Origin: JAYFQF01 sp034927285
Lineage (GTDB): Bacteria; Bacillota; Peptococcia; DRI-13; UBA5745
Assembly: GCA_034927285.1 (NCBI GenBank)
Contig: JAYFQF010000043.1
Location: forward strand, 1-44,963
DNA length: 44,963 nt
Direction of reading: 5' to 3'
Position numbers and translations under genes: made by a program. This document shows, piece after piece, positions 16,768 to 24,675 of this stretch. How positions within the stretch are numbered: position 1 is the first letter of the stretch; each line of letters opens with the position of its first letter. The notes beneath the pieces are model-generated. The model was not told the origin of the DNA. It made no database searches and worked only from the letters and a program-made list of their open reading frames with translations.

Positions 16768-19053
16768 ATGAAAAAACACCAAAAGCACCCTTTTCAGAGG
16801 AACTTTTTTATAACATCCTTAATCTGCCTGGCTTTTTTTGTTTTCAGTTTTTTTATCGCTATCCATCTGCTGCAGGAAAATGAGCAGAAAAATTACCAAT
16901 ATTTACATATGGTTTTTGACGGGAACAGGGCTTCGCTTTCCCGCCAGATTCGCAGTAATTTCCAGACTCTGGAGGGATTGGCTGCTTTTATCTCCCGTGA
17001 ACAGATTCATGACTCTCAGCGGATTCAGGAAATCCTGAGCGCTATTAATGACGGTAATTCCTTTATCCGAATAGGCCTGGCAGATAAAGACGGCCTGGTC
17101 ACTTTCCCTGATGCAGACGGCAGATCCTATCCGCCGGTGAATTTATCTCAGCGGGAATTTTTTCAGCGGGCCCTGAAGGGGGAAAAGTGCCTTTCCGCCA
17201 CGGAAAGGGACCCTCTTTCCTCAGCCAACATCAACTATTATGCGGTTCCTGTGATCCGGCAGGAAAAGCTATTGGGCATCCTTTGCGCGGCAAATCCCTC
17301 TGCTTTTTTTCTGGATGCCATTGACGTTTCCGCCCTGACTGAAGCCGGTTATTCGAGGATCATTGATTCCACGGGAAAAATCGTTATCTATCCCGAAAGA
17401 AACGCGCCTGACTCCGATTTGTCCGCCTTGGATCAGCTGGGCTTGTCCGGGGAAGACCAGCGGAAAGAGTTCTACGGCGCCTTATCCTCGGGCCAAAGCG
17501 CCAGTTTTCATTATTACGCAGACCAGAAACAGAAGGGCCGTCTGGCGGTTTTGGCCCCCCTTGACGTAAACGATTGGTTTATATTAAGCGTCATCCCTGA
17601 TTCCGCTCTGAAAAGTGGTTCCCGGCGGATGGTAATGATAGCCCTGACGGCCCTTGCCGCCGTCTGTCTGTATTTTCCCTTTTTGCTGAACCGTCAAAAT
17701 CAGATAGTGAACAAAAGCCGGCAGGATCTCCTGGAAACCGCTTACCGGGATCCCCTTGCCGGCTGTGCCAATTACGCCAAATTCCTTCTGGAGGCGGAAT
17801 CAAAGATCAGCGCCCTTGGCGGCCGCCCCTACGCTCTTTGGTATTGCGATTTCAAGCAATTTAAGTATTTCAACTATCTTTTCGGGTATGAGACAGGCGA
17901 TCGGCTATTAATCGGCATGGCCCGGATTCTGGAGAGGAGCTGCGTTGATAAAGGACCTTTCGGCCGGATATCCGCAGACAACTTTGTCGGTTTATGCACT
18001 TATGAGCATAAAGAGGAATTGTCCCTTTGGTTTACCGCCCTCTTGGCAAGCCTGGAAGCTCTGGATCTGGATCCGGCCTGTAAGCCTTATCTGGAACTCT
18101 GCGTGGGCTTTTATTGTCCTGAGGATGAAGAAACGGAGACGCTGCCGCTCAAGGACATGGTGAACCGGGCAAACATGGCCCGTAAATCCATAAAAAATAA
18201 AAGCGGCAGTCAACTGGCCTTTTTCAGTAACGAAAACCAGCAGCAAATTCTTTGGGAATCGGAAATTTCGGCTCTGGGAAAGAGCGCTCTGAAAAACCAT
18301 GAATTTCTGCTCTATTTTCAGCCAAAAGTGAATATCCAGTATGGGGGCATCATCACCGGCGTCGAGGTGCTGGCCCGCTGGCACAATCCCCGGCACGGCA
18401 TAATTTCTCCCGGCAAATTCATCCCATATTTTGAAAACAGCGGTCTTATCGTAGAATTGGACCGCTATATGTTTGAAAAAAGCTGCCAGTGGCTCAGCGC
18501 TTACCTGAACAGCGGCAAGCCCCGCTTAAGCCTGGCCATCAACGTTTCCCGCCTGGGACTTTTACAGGACGACTTTGTCGAGTACTATTCTTCTGTCAAA
18601 GAAAAATACGGCATCCCCGACTGTCTTCTGGAATTGGAATTCACGGAAAGCGTGATCTTAAATGACGACGGGATGTTCCACGATACGGTGATCCGCCTTC
18701 AGAAAAACGGTTTTATCTGTGCCCTGGACGATTTCGGCGCCGGCTACTCTTCCTTGAACATGCTGAAAAAGCTGCCCATCGACGTCCTGAAGCTGGATAT
18801 TCTTTTCTTTAAAAAGGATGTGGAAATCACCAGGGAGAGAATTGTCATCTCCCATATCCTGGCCATGGCCAAGGAGTTGAATATCCGAACCATCGCCGAA
18901 GGAGTGGAAACGGTTGAGCAAGTCCATTTCCTGCGAAGCGCCGGCTGCGATGTAGTCCAGGGTTATGTTTTTTCCCGGCCCATTCCCCAGGAATACTTCG
19001 ATCAGCTGATCAGCACCTTAAACGGCGCAGCCCTGCTGCCTCAGGACCTGTGA
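16768..19053 (+). CDS. Cache-GGDEF-EAL protein, probable c-di-GMP phosphodiesterase
   Basis: 761 residues. The layout is a transmembrane helix (about 13-35), a periplasm-side Cache-like sensor (about 40-285), a second helix (about 287-308), a GGDEF domain (about 320-490) and an EAL domain (about 505-755). The GGDEF signature reads SADNF, so cyclase activity is very unlikely. The EAL domain has EVL instead of EAL but keeps the catalytic set: the Asn of INVSRLG, the Glu of LEFTES, the DDFGAGYSSL loop, the Lys of DVLKLD, the AEGVET loop and the Gln of VVQGYVFSRPI. I therefore infer c-di-GMP hydrolysis in response to an extracellular small molecule. AAAAGGG precedes the ATG. It is monocistronic, between its own promoter and a terminator. 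Confidence 0.9.
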   Translation: MKKHQKHPFQRNFFITSLICLAFFVFSFFIAIHLLQENEQKNYQYLHMVFDGNRASLSRQIRSNFQTLEGLAAFISREQIHDSQRIQEILSAINDGNSFIRIGLADKDGLVTFPDADGRSYPPVNLSQREFFQRALKGEKCLSATERDPLSSANINYYAVPVIRQEKLLGILCAANPSAFFLDAIDVSALTEAGYSRIIDSTGKIVIYPERNAPDSDLSALDQLGLSGEDQRKEFYGALSSGQSASFHYYADQKQKGRLAVLAPLDVNDWFILSVIPDSALKSGSRRMVMIALTALAAVCLYFPFLLNRQNQIVNKSRQDLLETAYRDPLAGCANYAKFLLEAESKISALGGRPYALWYCDFKQFKYFNYLFGYETGDRLLIGMARILERSCVDKGPFGRISADNFVGLCTYEHKEELSLWFTALLASLEALDLDPACKPYLELCVGFYCPEDEETETLPLKDMVNRANMARKSIKNKSGSQLAFFSNENQQQILWESEISALGKSALKNHEFLLYFQPKVNIQYGGIITGVEVLARWHNPRHGIISPGKFIPYFENSGLIVELDRYMFEKSCQWLSAYLNSGKPRLSLAINVSRLGLLQDDFVEYYSSVKEKYGIPDCLLELEFTESVILNDDGMFHDTVIRLQKNGFICALDDFGAGYSSLNMLKKLPIDVLKLDILFFKKDVEITRERIVISHILAMAKELNIRTIAEGVETVEQVHFLRSAGCDVVQGYVFSRPIPQEYFDQLISTLNGAALLPQDL

Positions 19054-19069
19054 TGTCCTGCCGCCCCTC

Positions 19070-19182
19070 TGGCTGAAATAAGCGGCTGCCTGAATAAACA
19101 GTTGCGCAAATAAGCGGGCTGCTTGAAATAAACAATTGCCTCAAATAAGCGTCTAACTAAATAAGCAGCTGCCTAAAATATA
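19070..19182 (+). repeat. Seven imperfect 16-18 bp tandem units
   Basis: The unit is close to GCTGCCTGAAATAAGCR. The ATAA core recurs at 19078, 19094, 19110, 19128, 19145 and 19161, with a seventh degenerate copy at 19178. The array fills the gap between the EAL gene stop and its terminator. All copies have diverged, which suggests age. Confidence 0.75.
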
Positions 19183-19240
19183 AAAACTGCCCTTTAAAGA
19201 AAGAGAATCTCTTCTTAAAAAGGCAGTTTTATTTTTTATT
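19182..19240. terminator. Bidirectional intrinsic terminator
   Basis: Stem AAAACTGCC / GGCAGTTTT with an internal AAGAAAGAG/CTCTTCTT extension is followed by ATTTTTTATT on the plus strand and TTTTTATATTTT on the minus strand. It serves both the EAL gene and the convergent MarR-family gene. Confidence 0.85.
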
Positions 19241-19252
19241 AATTTTTTATTT

Positions 19253-19723
19253 CTATTGCAGTTCTTTTTCCGCCTCACCTGCCGGCGGCAAAGGGATTTC
19301 TGGCATTAATTCCCGGGAAATAATTTCCAGCATGTTTTCCAGCTTCCGGATATCCTCCGGAGCAAAGCGTTCTTTAATCCGCTTCATCACCGTTTCCAGA
19401 TAGCTATAGCTGATATTATAGTAATCGTAATACTTGGGCTCAACCTCCAGGTAATACTCCCGGCGGTCCGTATCCGAACGAACTTTCTTTATATAGCCTT
19501 TTTGAATCAGGTTATTGATTTTATAAGCGGCATTAGGCGGCGATATCTGGGCAAAGGAAGCAAATTCATTTACGGTGGGCTTACCCAAAGCATGGATAAT
19601 CTCCACGCAGAAGGTTTCCACCGTGGTAAGGCTGGCTTCCCGGTGGTCCAGCCGGGCAAATACCTTCTGATAAAAATGCAGTTTGAATTTGGAATACACC
19701 TGGTCGAACACCTGTTCCAGCAC
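19253..19723 (-). CDS. MarR-family regulator, FabT-like
   Basis: 156 residues from the GTG at 19723. This start is chosen because GGGGG lies 7 bases upstream; an upstream TTG at 19747 lacks a good site. The winged helix-turn-helix is around residues 40-105, with a wing DTDRREYYLEV typical of MarR (D-x-R-x3 pattern). It lies at the downstream end of the fatty-acid operon. In Firmicutes the operon's repressor is often FabT, a MarR protein using acyl-ACP as co-repressor, so I infer that role. The likely target is the palindrome in the acpP promoter region at 30704-30719. It has its own extended -10 promoter. The FabT name is contextual and not proven. Confidence 0.8.
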   Translation of the reverse strand: MLEQVFDQVYSKFKLHFYQKVFARLDHREASLTTVETFCVEIIHALGKPTVNEFASFAQISPPNAAYKINNLIQKGYIKKVRSDTDRREYYLEVEPKYYDYYNISYSYLETVMKRIKERFAPEDIRKLENMLEIISRELMPEIPLPPAGEAEKELQ

Positions 19724-19765
19724 GCCTTTTCCCCCTTTTTCCGTCAACCGTCCTTAGCCTGGCTC

Positions 19766-19774
19766 ATTATATCA
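19766..19774 (-). promoter_or_regulatory. Extended -10 promoter of the MarR-family gene
   Basis: TGATATAAT on the minus strand is a TGN extended -10 with no good -35. The initiation site would be about 35 bases before the GTG start. A 13-base copy of this element (TGATATAATGAGC) recurs at 19864-19876. Confidence 0.55.
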
Positions 19775-19867
19775 CGAATTCCCGATTCAAACGCGGCCGG
19801 CTCTTTTATTCCTGCCAATCACACGGCCCGCCACGGAAGGTAAATTATGACGTAATTCGCTGCGCTC

Positions 19868-19876
19868 ATTATATCA
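19868..19876 (-). promoter_or_regulatory. Second extended -10 element overlapping the fabZ stop
   Basis: TGATATAAT, with its TGA being the fabZ stop codon, is followed by GAGC exactly as in the copy 102 bases downstream. It could start an additional transcript of the MarR-family gene. The sequence between them holds no gene. Confidence 0.4.
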
Positions 19877-20314
19877 TGGTTGGCCTGCCTGCGCCACCGC
19901 AAAGGACAGCTCCGCCCGGCAGACCAGCCGGCCCTCTACCCGGGCCTCCGCCTGGCCAAATCCTACGGCTCCCCGGCGGGCGGTCAGGCGGCATTCCAGC
20001 TCCAATACCTGGCCGGGGATCACCCGTTCTTTAAATCGGGCGTTTTTTATGCCGCCGAAAAATACGATTTTTCCCTGGTTCTCCTTTTCCGTAAGGATCG
20101 CCACCGCCCCCACCTGAGCCAGGGCTTCCAGGATCAATACGCCGGGCATTACGGGATGACCGGGAAAATGGCCGCAGAAATGGGGCTCGCCAAAAGAAAC
20201 GCATTTGATCCCTTTGGCCCATTGTCCGGGAATATAGTCTGTGATCCGGTCCACCATTAAAAAGGGGTACCGGTGGGGCAGGATTTTCTGGATCTCCTCC
20301 GCTTTCAGTTCCAT
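19874..20314 (-). CDS. fabZ: 3-hydroxyacyl-ACP dehydratase FabZ
   Basis: 146 residues, full length for FabZ, a cytoplasmic hotdog-fold dehydratase of fatty acid elongation. The signature LPHRYPFLMVDR at residues about 11-22 and the catalytic HFPGHPVMPGVLILEALAQ helix (His and Glu) are intact. AGGAGGAATAGG, partly inside the fabF end, is the ribosome binding site, and the fabF stop is 3 bases before the ATG. It is the last biosynthetic gene of the operon. In some Firmicutes a FabZ paralogue (FabN) isomerises double bonds; nothing here distinguishes that activity, and only one copy is seen. Confidence 0.96.
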   Translation of the reverse strand: MELKAEEIQKILPHRYPFLMVDRITDYIPGQWAKGIKCVSFGEPHFCGHFPGHPVMPGVLILEALAQVGAVAILTEKENQGKIVFFGGIKNARFKERVIPGQVLELECRLTARRGAVGFGQAEARVEGRLVCRAELSFAVAQAGQP

Positions 20315-20317
20315 GGC

Positions 20318-21568
20318 CTATTCCTCCTCCCAGCGTTTGATCAGGATGCTGGCATTATGGCCGCCAAAGCCCAAAGAGTTGGACATGGCGTAGCGGATTT
20401 CCGCTTTTCGTCCGATATTCGGTACGATATCCAGATCGCAGGCCGGATCCGGTATCCGATAATGAATGGTGGGCGGCAAAAAGCCCTCCCCCAGGGCCAG
20501 CACGGTAAAGATGGCTTCTACGGCGCCGCTGGCCCCCAAAAGGTGGCCGGTCATGGATTTTGTGGAGCTGACGGCCAGCCTGAAGGCATGATCGCCAAAA
20601 GCCGTTTTTATGGCCGCGGTTTCGCAGGCGTCGTTCATCGGGGTGGAGGTGCCGTGGGCATTGATGTAATCTATTTCCTCCGGCCGGAGGCCGGCGTCGG
20701 CCAGAGCCAGCCTCATGCAGGCGGCGGCTCCGTGGCCGCCGGGGGCGGGGGCCGTAATATGATAAGCGTCGCAATTGGCGCCATAGCCGGAAACTTCAGC
20801 ATAGATCCTGGCATCCCGGGCCTTGGCATGCTCCAGTTCCTCGAGTACCAGGATTCCCGCCCCTTCTCCCATCACAAAACCGCTGCGCTCCAGATCAAAA
20901 GGAATAGAGGCTCTGGCGGGATCCTGGCTGTCGGCCAGGGCTTTCATGGAAGTAAACCCGCCTAAGCCCAGGGGGGTAATGCTGGCCTCGGCGCCGCCGC
21001 AGACCATGACCTCGGCGTAGCCGTCCCGAATCTGGCGGAAGCCGTCGCCGATGGCGTTGGTACTGCCGGCGCAGGCCGTCACCACCGCGCTGCACATTCC
21101 TCTCAAGCCAAAGCGGATAGCGATGTGGCCGGCGGCCATATTGGAAATCGCCATGGGAATAAAAAAAGGCGAAACCCGGTCAAAGCCTTTTTCCTCCCCT
21201 TTTTGATGTTCCGTCTCGATGGTGCCCAGGCCGCCGATACCGCTGGATACCATGACGCCCATCCGGGCCGGCTCTTCCTTTTCCATGGTCAGCCCGCTGT
21301 CCTGAAAAGCCTCCTGGGCGGCAATCAGGGCTAATTGAGTATAGCGGTCCATTTTCCTGGACTCCCGCTTGTCGATGTAATCCTCTAACGTCAGGTTTTT
21401 CACCTCTCCAGCAAGCTTGACCTTCTGCCCGGAAGTATCGTAATGGGTAATGGGAGCGATACCGCAGATCCCCTCCTTTGCCGCGGTCCAGGCGGCGGCG
21501 GTATCATTACCAAGAGGATTAACCGTTCCCATGCCGGTGATCACTACCCGTCTGATCTTTTTTCTCAT
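20318..21568 (-). CDS. fabF: 3-oxoacyl-ACP synthase II (FabF)
   Basis: 416 residues. This is the elongating condensing enzyme. The active-site Cys lies in VTACAGSTNAIG (near residue 166), and the two His residues lie in NAHGTSTPMND and KSMTGHLLGASG, so the Cys-His-His triad is complete. The Gly-rich C-terminus (MSNSLGFGGHNAS) is typical. GGAGGAAAAGC precedes the ATG, and the fabG stop is 10 bases upstream. It is the only elongating ketosynthase in the operon, so it probably handles all chain lengths. Confidence 0.97.
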   Translation of the reverse strand: MRKKIRRVVITGMGTVNPLGNDTAAAWTAAKEGICGIAPITHYDTSGQKVKLAGEVKNLTLEDYIDKRESRKMDRYTQLALIAAQEAFQDSGLTMEKEEPARMGVMVSSGIGGLGTIETEHQKGEEKGFDRVSPFFIPMAISNMAAGHIAIRFGLRGMCSAVVTACAGSTNAIGDGFRQIRDGYAEVMVCGGAEASITPLGLGGFTSMKALADSQDPARASIPFDLERSGFVMGEGAGILVLEELEHAKARDARIYAEVSGYGANCDAYHITAPAPGGHGAAACMRLALADAGLRPEEIDYINAHGTSTPMNDACETAAIKTAFGDHAFRLAVSSTKSMTGHLLGASGAVEAIFTVLALGEGFLPPTIHYRIPDPACDLDIVPNIGRKAEIRYAMSNSLGFGGHNASILIKRWEEE

Positions 21569-21578
21569 GCTTTTCCTC

Positions 21579-22322
21579 CTACATTGCCATCCCGCCGTCT
21601 ACGGCCAGAACCTGCCCGGTCAGATAACCGTTTTCTTCCTGCAAAAAAAAGACTGCCGCCCGGGCCGCTTCCTCAGCCCTCCCCAGCCGTCCCAAAGGTA
21701 TGCCCGCCAATATCGCTGTTCGTACATTTTCCGGCAAAACCGCAGTCATGTCCGTTTCAATAAAACCCGGGGCCACGGCGTTTACCGTAATGTTCCGCCC
21801 CGCCAGTTCCCTGGCCAGGGCCTTGGTCAGACCGATTATGCCGGCTTTGCTGGCGGCATAATTAGCCTGTCCGGCGTTGCCCCGGAGCCCCACCACGCTG
21901 CTCATATTGACGATACGTCCGAAGCGCTGCTTCATCATCAGCCGGGCTGCCTCTCTGGCGCAAAGGAAGGCGCCCTTCAGATTGGTATCCAGCACCTGAT
22001 CATAATCCTCTTCGCTCATCCGGATCAGCAGGCCGTCCCGGGTGATGCCGGCGTTGTTTACCAACAGATCCACTCTGCCGGAAAAAGCTACCGCCTGATC
22101 AAAAAGGGTCTTGCAATCCTTTGCTTTGGCCACATCCGCCTGAAGAATCAGAGCCTTCGCTCCCAGAGCCCGGCAGGCCGCCGCCGTATCCTCCGCCGCC
22201 TGCCGGTTCCCTGAGTAGTTGATGATGACCTCCGCCCCCTGGCCCGCCAGTTCCAGGCAGATGGCCCGGCCAATGCCCCGGCTGCCGCCGGTAACCAGGG
22301 CGACCTTTCCTTTAACGCTCAT
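21579..22322 (-). CDS. fabG: 3-oxoacyl-ACP reductase (FabG)
   Basis: 247 residues, a short-chain dehydrogenase that reduces 3-oxoacyl-ACP with NADPH. The nucleotide-binding motif TGGSRGIG is at residues 11-18, NNAG is near residue 89, and the catalytic Ser and YAASKAG (Tyr-x3-Lys) lie around 140-158. AAAGGAGTCCGAC precedes the ATG. A 315-base A/G-rich untranslated stretch separates it from fabD, unlike the tight spacing elsewhere in the operon. Confidence 0.97.
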   Translation of the reverse strand: MSVKGKVALVTGGSRGIGRAICLELAGQGAEVIINYSGNRQAAEDTAAACRALGAKALILQADVAKAKDCKTLFDQAVAFSGRVDLLVNNAGITRDGLLIRMSEEDYDQVLDTNLKGAFLCAREAARLMMKQRFGRIVNMSSVVGLRGNAGQANYAASKAGIIGLTKALARELAGRNITVNAVAPGFIETDMTAVLPENVRTAILAGIPLGRLGRAEEAARAAVFFLQEENGYLTGQVLAVDGGMAM

Positions 22323-22637
22323 GTCGGACTCCTTTTTTATACGTTTTCTCTTTTTATCTTATTTTGTGTTTGTTTTTACCCGTATTTCCTTTGTTTTCTG
22401 TGTTTCTTTTGCTTTTTCTCTGTCTTACCTTTGTAACCCGTGTTTCCTGTTTTTCTTTATTTTTACCCTTTGATTCCTTTGTTTCTTTTATTTTGCTCTC
22501 CGATTCTTTTACTTCTTTTGTTTTACCCTGCGCCCTTTTTCTTTTCCTCGATTATCGGTCTGCTTTGCGCTTATTTTCCGGCCAGGCCCCTCCGGGCTCC
22601 GTTGCCGGCTTATCCCCGGACTTCCGCCGCCGCCGGC
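22323..22637 (-). other. Purine-rich untranslated spacer inside the fab operon
   Basis: No gene is supported here. On the transcribed (minus) strand, about 22335-22560 is almost free of C and T runs, with recurring AAAGAAACAAAGGAA-like words. A frame reading Lys/Glu/Asn-rich is open for about 60 codons but has no ATG, GTG or TTG start. I see no terminator or promoter. It may be an unstructured ribosome-accessible leader for fabG. Confidence 0.6.
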
Positions 22638-23600
22638 TTATTCCGGCTTTCCTTCGGGCCGGCTGGTCCGGGCCTTCAGCTCCGCTATAGTTTGTTCCAG
22701 GGAAGGGCAATCTTCAATACAGCAAACCTTCATTTCCCTCACGGTTTTCCGGATGAAGCCGGAAATCACCCTGCCCGGTCCGATTTCCACCGCCGTATCC
22801 ACGCCTGCCGCCGCCATATAGCGGATGCTGTCCTCCAGGTAAACCGGGGACTGTACCTGGCGCACCAAAAGCTCCTGAATTGTTTCCCCCTTTTCCAAAG
22901 GCCTGGCGGTGGCATTAAATACCACCGGGAATCTGGGGCTGTTAAAGGAAACCTTACGGAACTCTTCCGCCAGGGCGGCGCCGGCCGGTTTCATCAGGGC
23001 CGTATGGAAGGGTCCCGAAACCTTCAGGGAGATCACCTTCTTTGCTCCCGCAGCCTCTGCCAGCTCCGCGGCTTTTTCCACCGCCGCTTTCTCTCCGGAA
23101 ATCACCAGCTGCCCCGGGCAGTTATAATTGACGATGGCCGCCAGGCCCCCGGCAGCCTTTGCCGCCTCTGCGCAGGCCTTCTCCAGTTCTTCCCGCGGAA
23201 GGCCCAGCACCGCCGTCATGGCGCTGTCCAGGCCTTTTGCCGCCTCTTCCATAGCCAGTCCCCGGAAGACCGCCAGACTGATGACGGCAGAAAAAGAAAA
23301 TACGCCGGCAGCGTAAAGAGCCGAATATTCTCCCAGGCTTAATCCCGCGGCCATATCGGGAAGGATCCCCGCCTCCGCCAGCAGGGCGCTGATCCCTGCG
23401 GCAAAAGCCACCAGGCAGGGCTGGGTATAGCGAGTCCGGTTCAAGACTTCCGCCGGGCCCTCAAGGCATAGGGCTTTCAAATCAAAAGCTGTGTCTGCGG
23501 TATCGTACGCCCGGCGAAATGTCGGATATTTTTCATAGAGGTCCTTTCCCATGCCCGCGTATTGGCTGCCTTGGCCGGCATAAAAAAACGCCAGCTTCAC
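22638..23600 (-). CDS. fabD: Malonyl-CoA:ACP transacylase (FabD)
   Basis: About 320 residues from a GTG at 23600. This start is preferred because GGAGGAGCA precedes it and the protein then begins with the family's typical AFFYAGQGSQYAGMGK. A longer open frame to 23747 only adds an unrelated tail over the upstream gene. The active-site Ser is in AGLSLGEYSAL and the His in VSGPFHTALM, both intact. The GTG overlaps the TGA of the upstream FabX-like gene (GTGA), so they are translationally coupled. The enzyme loads malonyl groups onto ACP. Confidence 0.95.
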   Translation of the reverse strand: MKLAFFYAGQGSQYAGMGKDLYEKYPTFRRAYDTADTAFDLKALCLEGPAEVLNRTRYTQPCLVAFAAGISALLAEAGILPDMAAGLSLGEYSALYAAGVFSFSAVISLAVFRGLAMEEAAKGLDSAMTAVLGLPREELEKACAEAAKAAGGLAAIVNYNCPGQLVISGEKAAVEKAAELAEAAGAKKVISLKVSGPFHTALMKPAGAALAEEFRKVSFNSPRFPVVFNATARPLEKGETIQELLVRQVQSPVYLEDSIRYMAAAGVDTAVEIGPGRVISGFIRKTVREMKVCCIEDCPSLEQTIAELKARTSRPEGKPE

Positions 23601-24664
23601 TGCTCCTCCCTCCATTCCTCCATAATCGAAGCCAAGAGCTCCGCAACCGGCCGGATCCGATCCGCTCTGTCCACGTCGGCGCCGCAAAAAAAGAGCCCCT
23701 TCTGCCAATTTCCACGTACCGCCTCGACCAACGCCGCAGTAATGCAATACGGCGTAGTTTGGGGATCGCAGGGCGTCAGGCAGCGGGTGCAGCGCCTGGG
23801 CGGTATCCGACGTCCCCGGCAGATCTCCCGGATCAGGGGGCTTGCCAAAGCCCGGCCCGGCATACCCACCGGGCTTTCAATAATCACCGCCTGGGATTGA
23901 TCTGCCTTTACCATGATTTCTTTATAAGCCGGGGAGGCGTCGCATTCCTCGGTGGCAATAAACCGGGTGGCCATCTGGGCCCCTGCGGCGCCAAGCCTCA
24001 TGAAACGTGCCAGGTCATGGCCGTCCCGGACGCCGCCGGCCACAAAAACCGGGATTTCCCTGCCGGCCTTTTCGGCAAAGGGCGCCACCTCGGCCAGGAT
24101 CTCGGGCAGGAGCTGTTCCAGGGGCTTTGCCCGGCCCTCTTTCAGTTCCTGCTGACTAAAGCCCAGGTGCCCGCCGGCCCGGCTGCCCTCGATTACCAGA
24201 AAGTCCGGCTGCCGGCCAAAACGTTTATCCCATAACTTCAAAAGCGCCGCGGCTGCTCTGGCGCTTGAAACCACCGGCGCCAGAGCCGTTTTCTCCGCTC
24301 CCGCAAATCCCGGCAGATTTATGGGCAATCCCGCCCCGGAAATCACCGCGTCGGCGCCGGCGCTGATGGCCTTTTCCACAGACTCCCGGTATGAGCGGGT
24401 CGCTACCATGGCGTTTACCGCGATCATACCGCATCCGCCGGCGATTTCCCTGGCCTTGCGGATTTCCTTTTCGATGGCCCGGAAGTTAGCTGCTTCGGGA
24501 TCATCCCAAAAATCCCTCTCCGCGTAGCCGGGGTTGGCGATGCTGATCACTCCCATCCCCCCTTCCCTGGCCACATAGCCCGCCAGGTTTCCCAGGGACA
24601 CACCGATTCCCATGCCGCCCTGGATTACCGGCAGCTCAAGCTTTTTGCCTCTGATCACTGCCAT
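23597..24664 (-). CDS. FMN-dependent nitronate monooxygenase-family enzyme, FabX-like candidate
   Basis: 355 residues, TIM-barrel flavoprotein of the FabK / nitronate monooxygenase superfamily. The FMN and active-site motifs are intact: QGGMGIGVS at the start, GSRAGGHLGF with H166, and PVFVAGGV near 205-212. Unlike the FabK encoded next to it, it has a C-terminal four-Cys cluster, C292, C295, C299 and C307 (RCTRCLTPCD then TPYC), able to hold an iron-sulfur cluster. Helicobacter FabX is a member of this superfamily that carries a 4Fe-4S cluster and introduces the double bond of unsaturated fatty acids. The operon position between fabK and fabD supports a fatty-acid role. Alternatives are a second enoyl reductase or a genuine nitronate monooxygenase. 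The ATG has AAAGGAGG 6 bases upstream. Confidence 0.75.
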   Translation of the reverse strand: MAVIRGKKLELPVIQGGMGIGVSLGNLAGYVAREGGMGVISIANPGYAERDFWDDPEAANFRAIEKEIRKAREIAGGCGMIAVNAMVATRSYRESVEKAISAGADAVISGAGLPINLPGFAGAEKTALAPVVSSARAAAALLKLWDKRFGRQPDFLVIEGSRAGGHLGFSQQELKEGRAKPLEQLLPEILAEVAPFAEKAGREIPVFVAGGVRDGHDLARFMRLGAAGAQMATRFIATEECDASPAYKEIMVKADQSQAVIIESPVGMPGRALASPLIREICRGRRIPPRRCTRCLTPCDPQTTPYCITAALVEAVRGNWQKGLFFCGADVDRADRIRPVAELLASIMEEWREEQ

Positions 24665-24675
24665 TGGAGCCTCCT

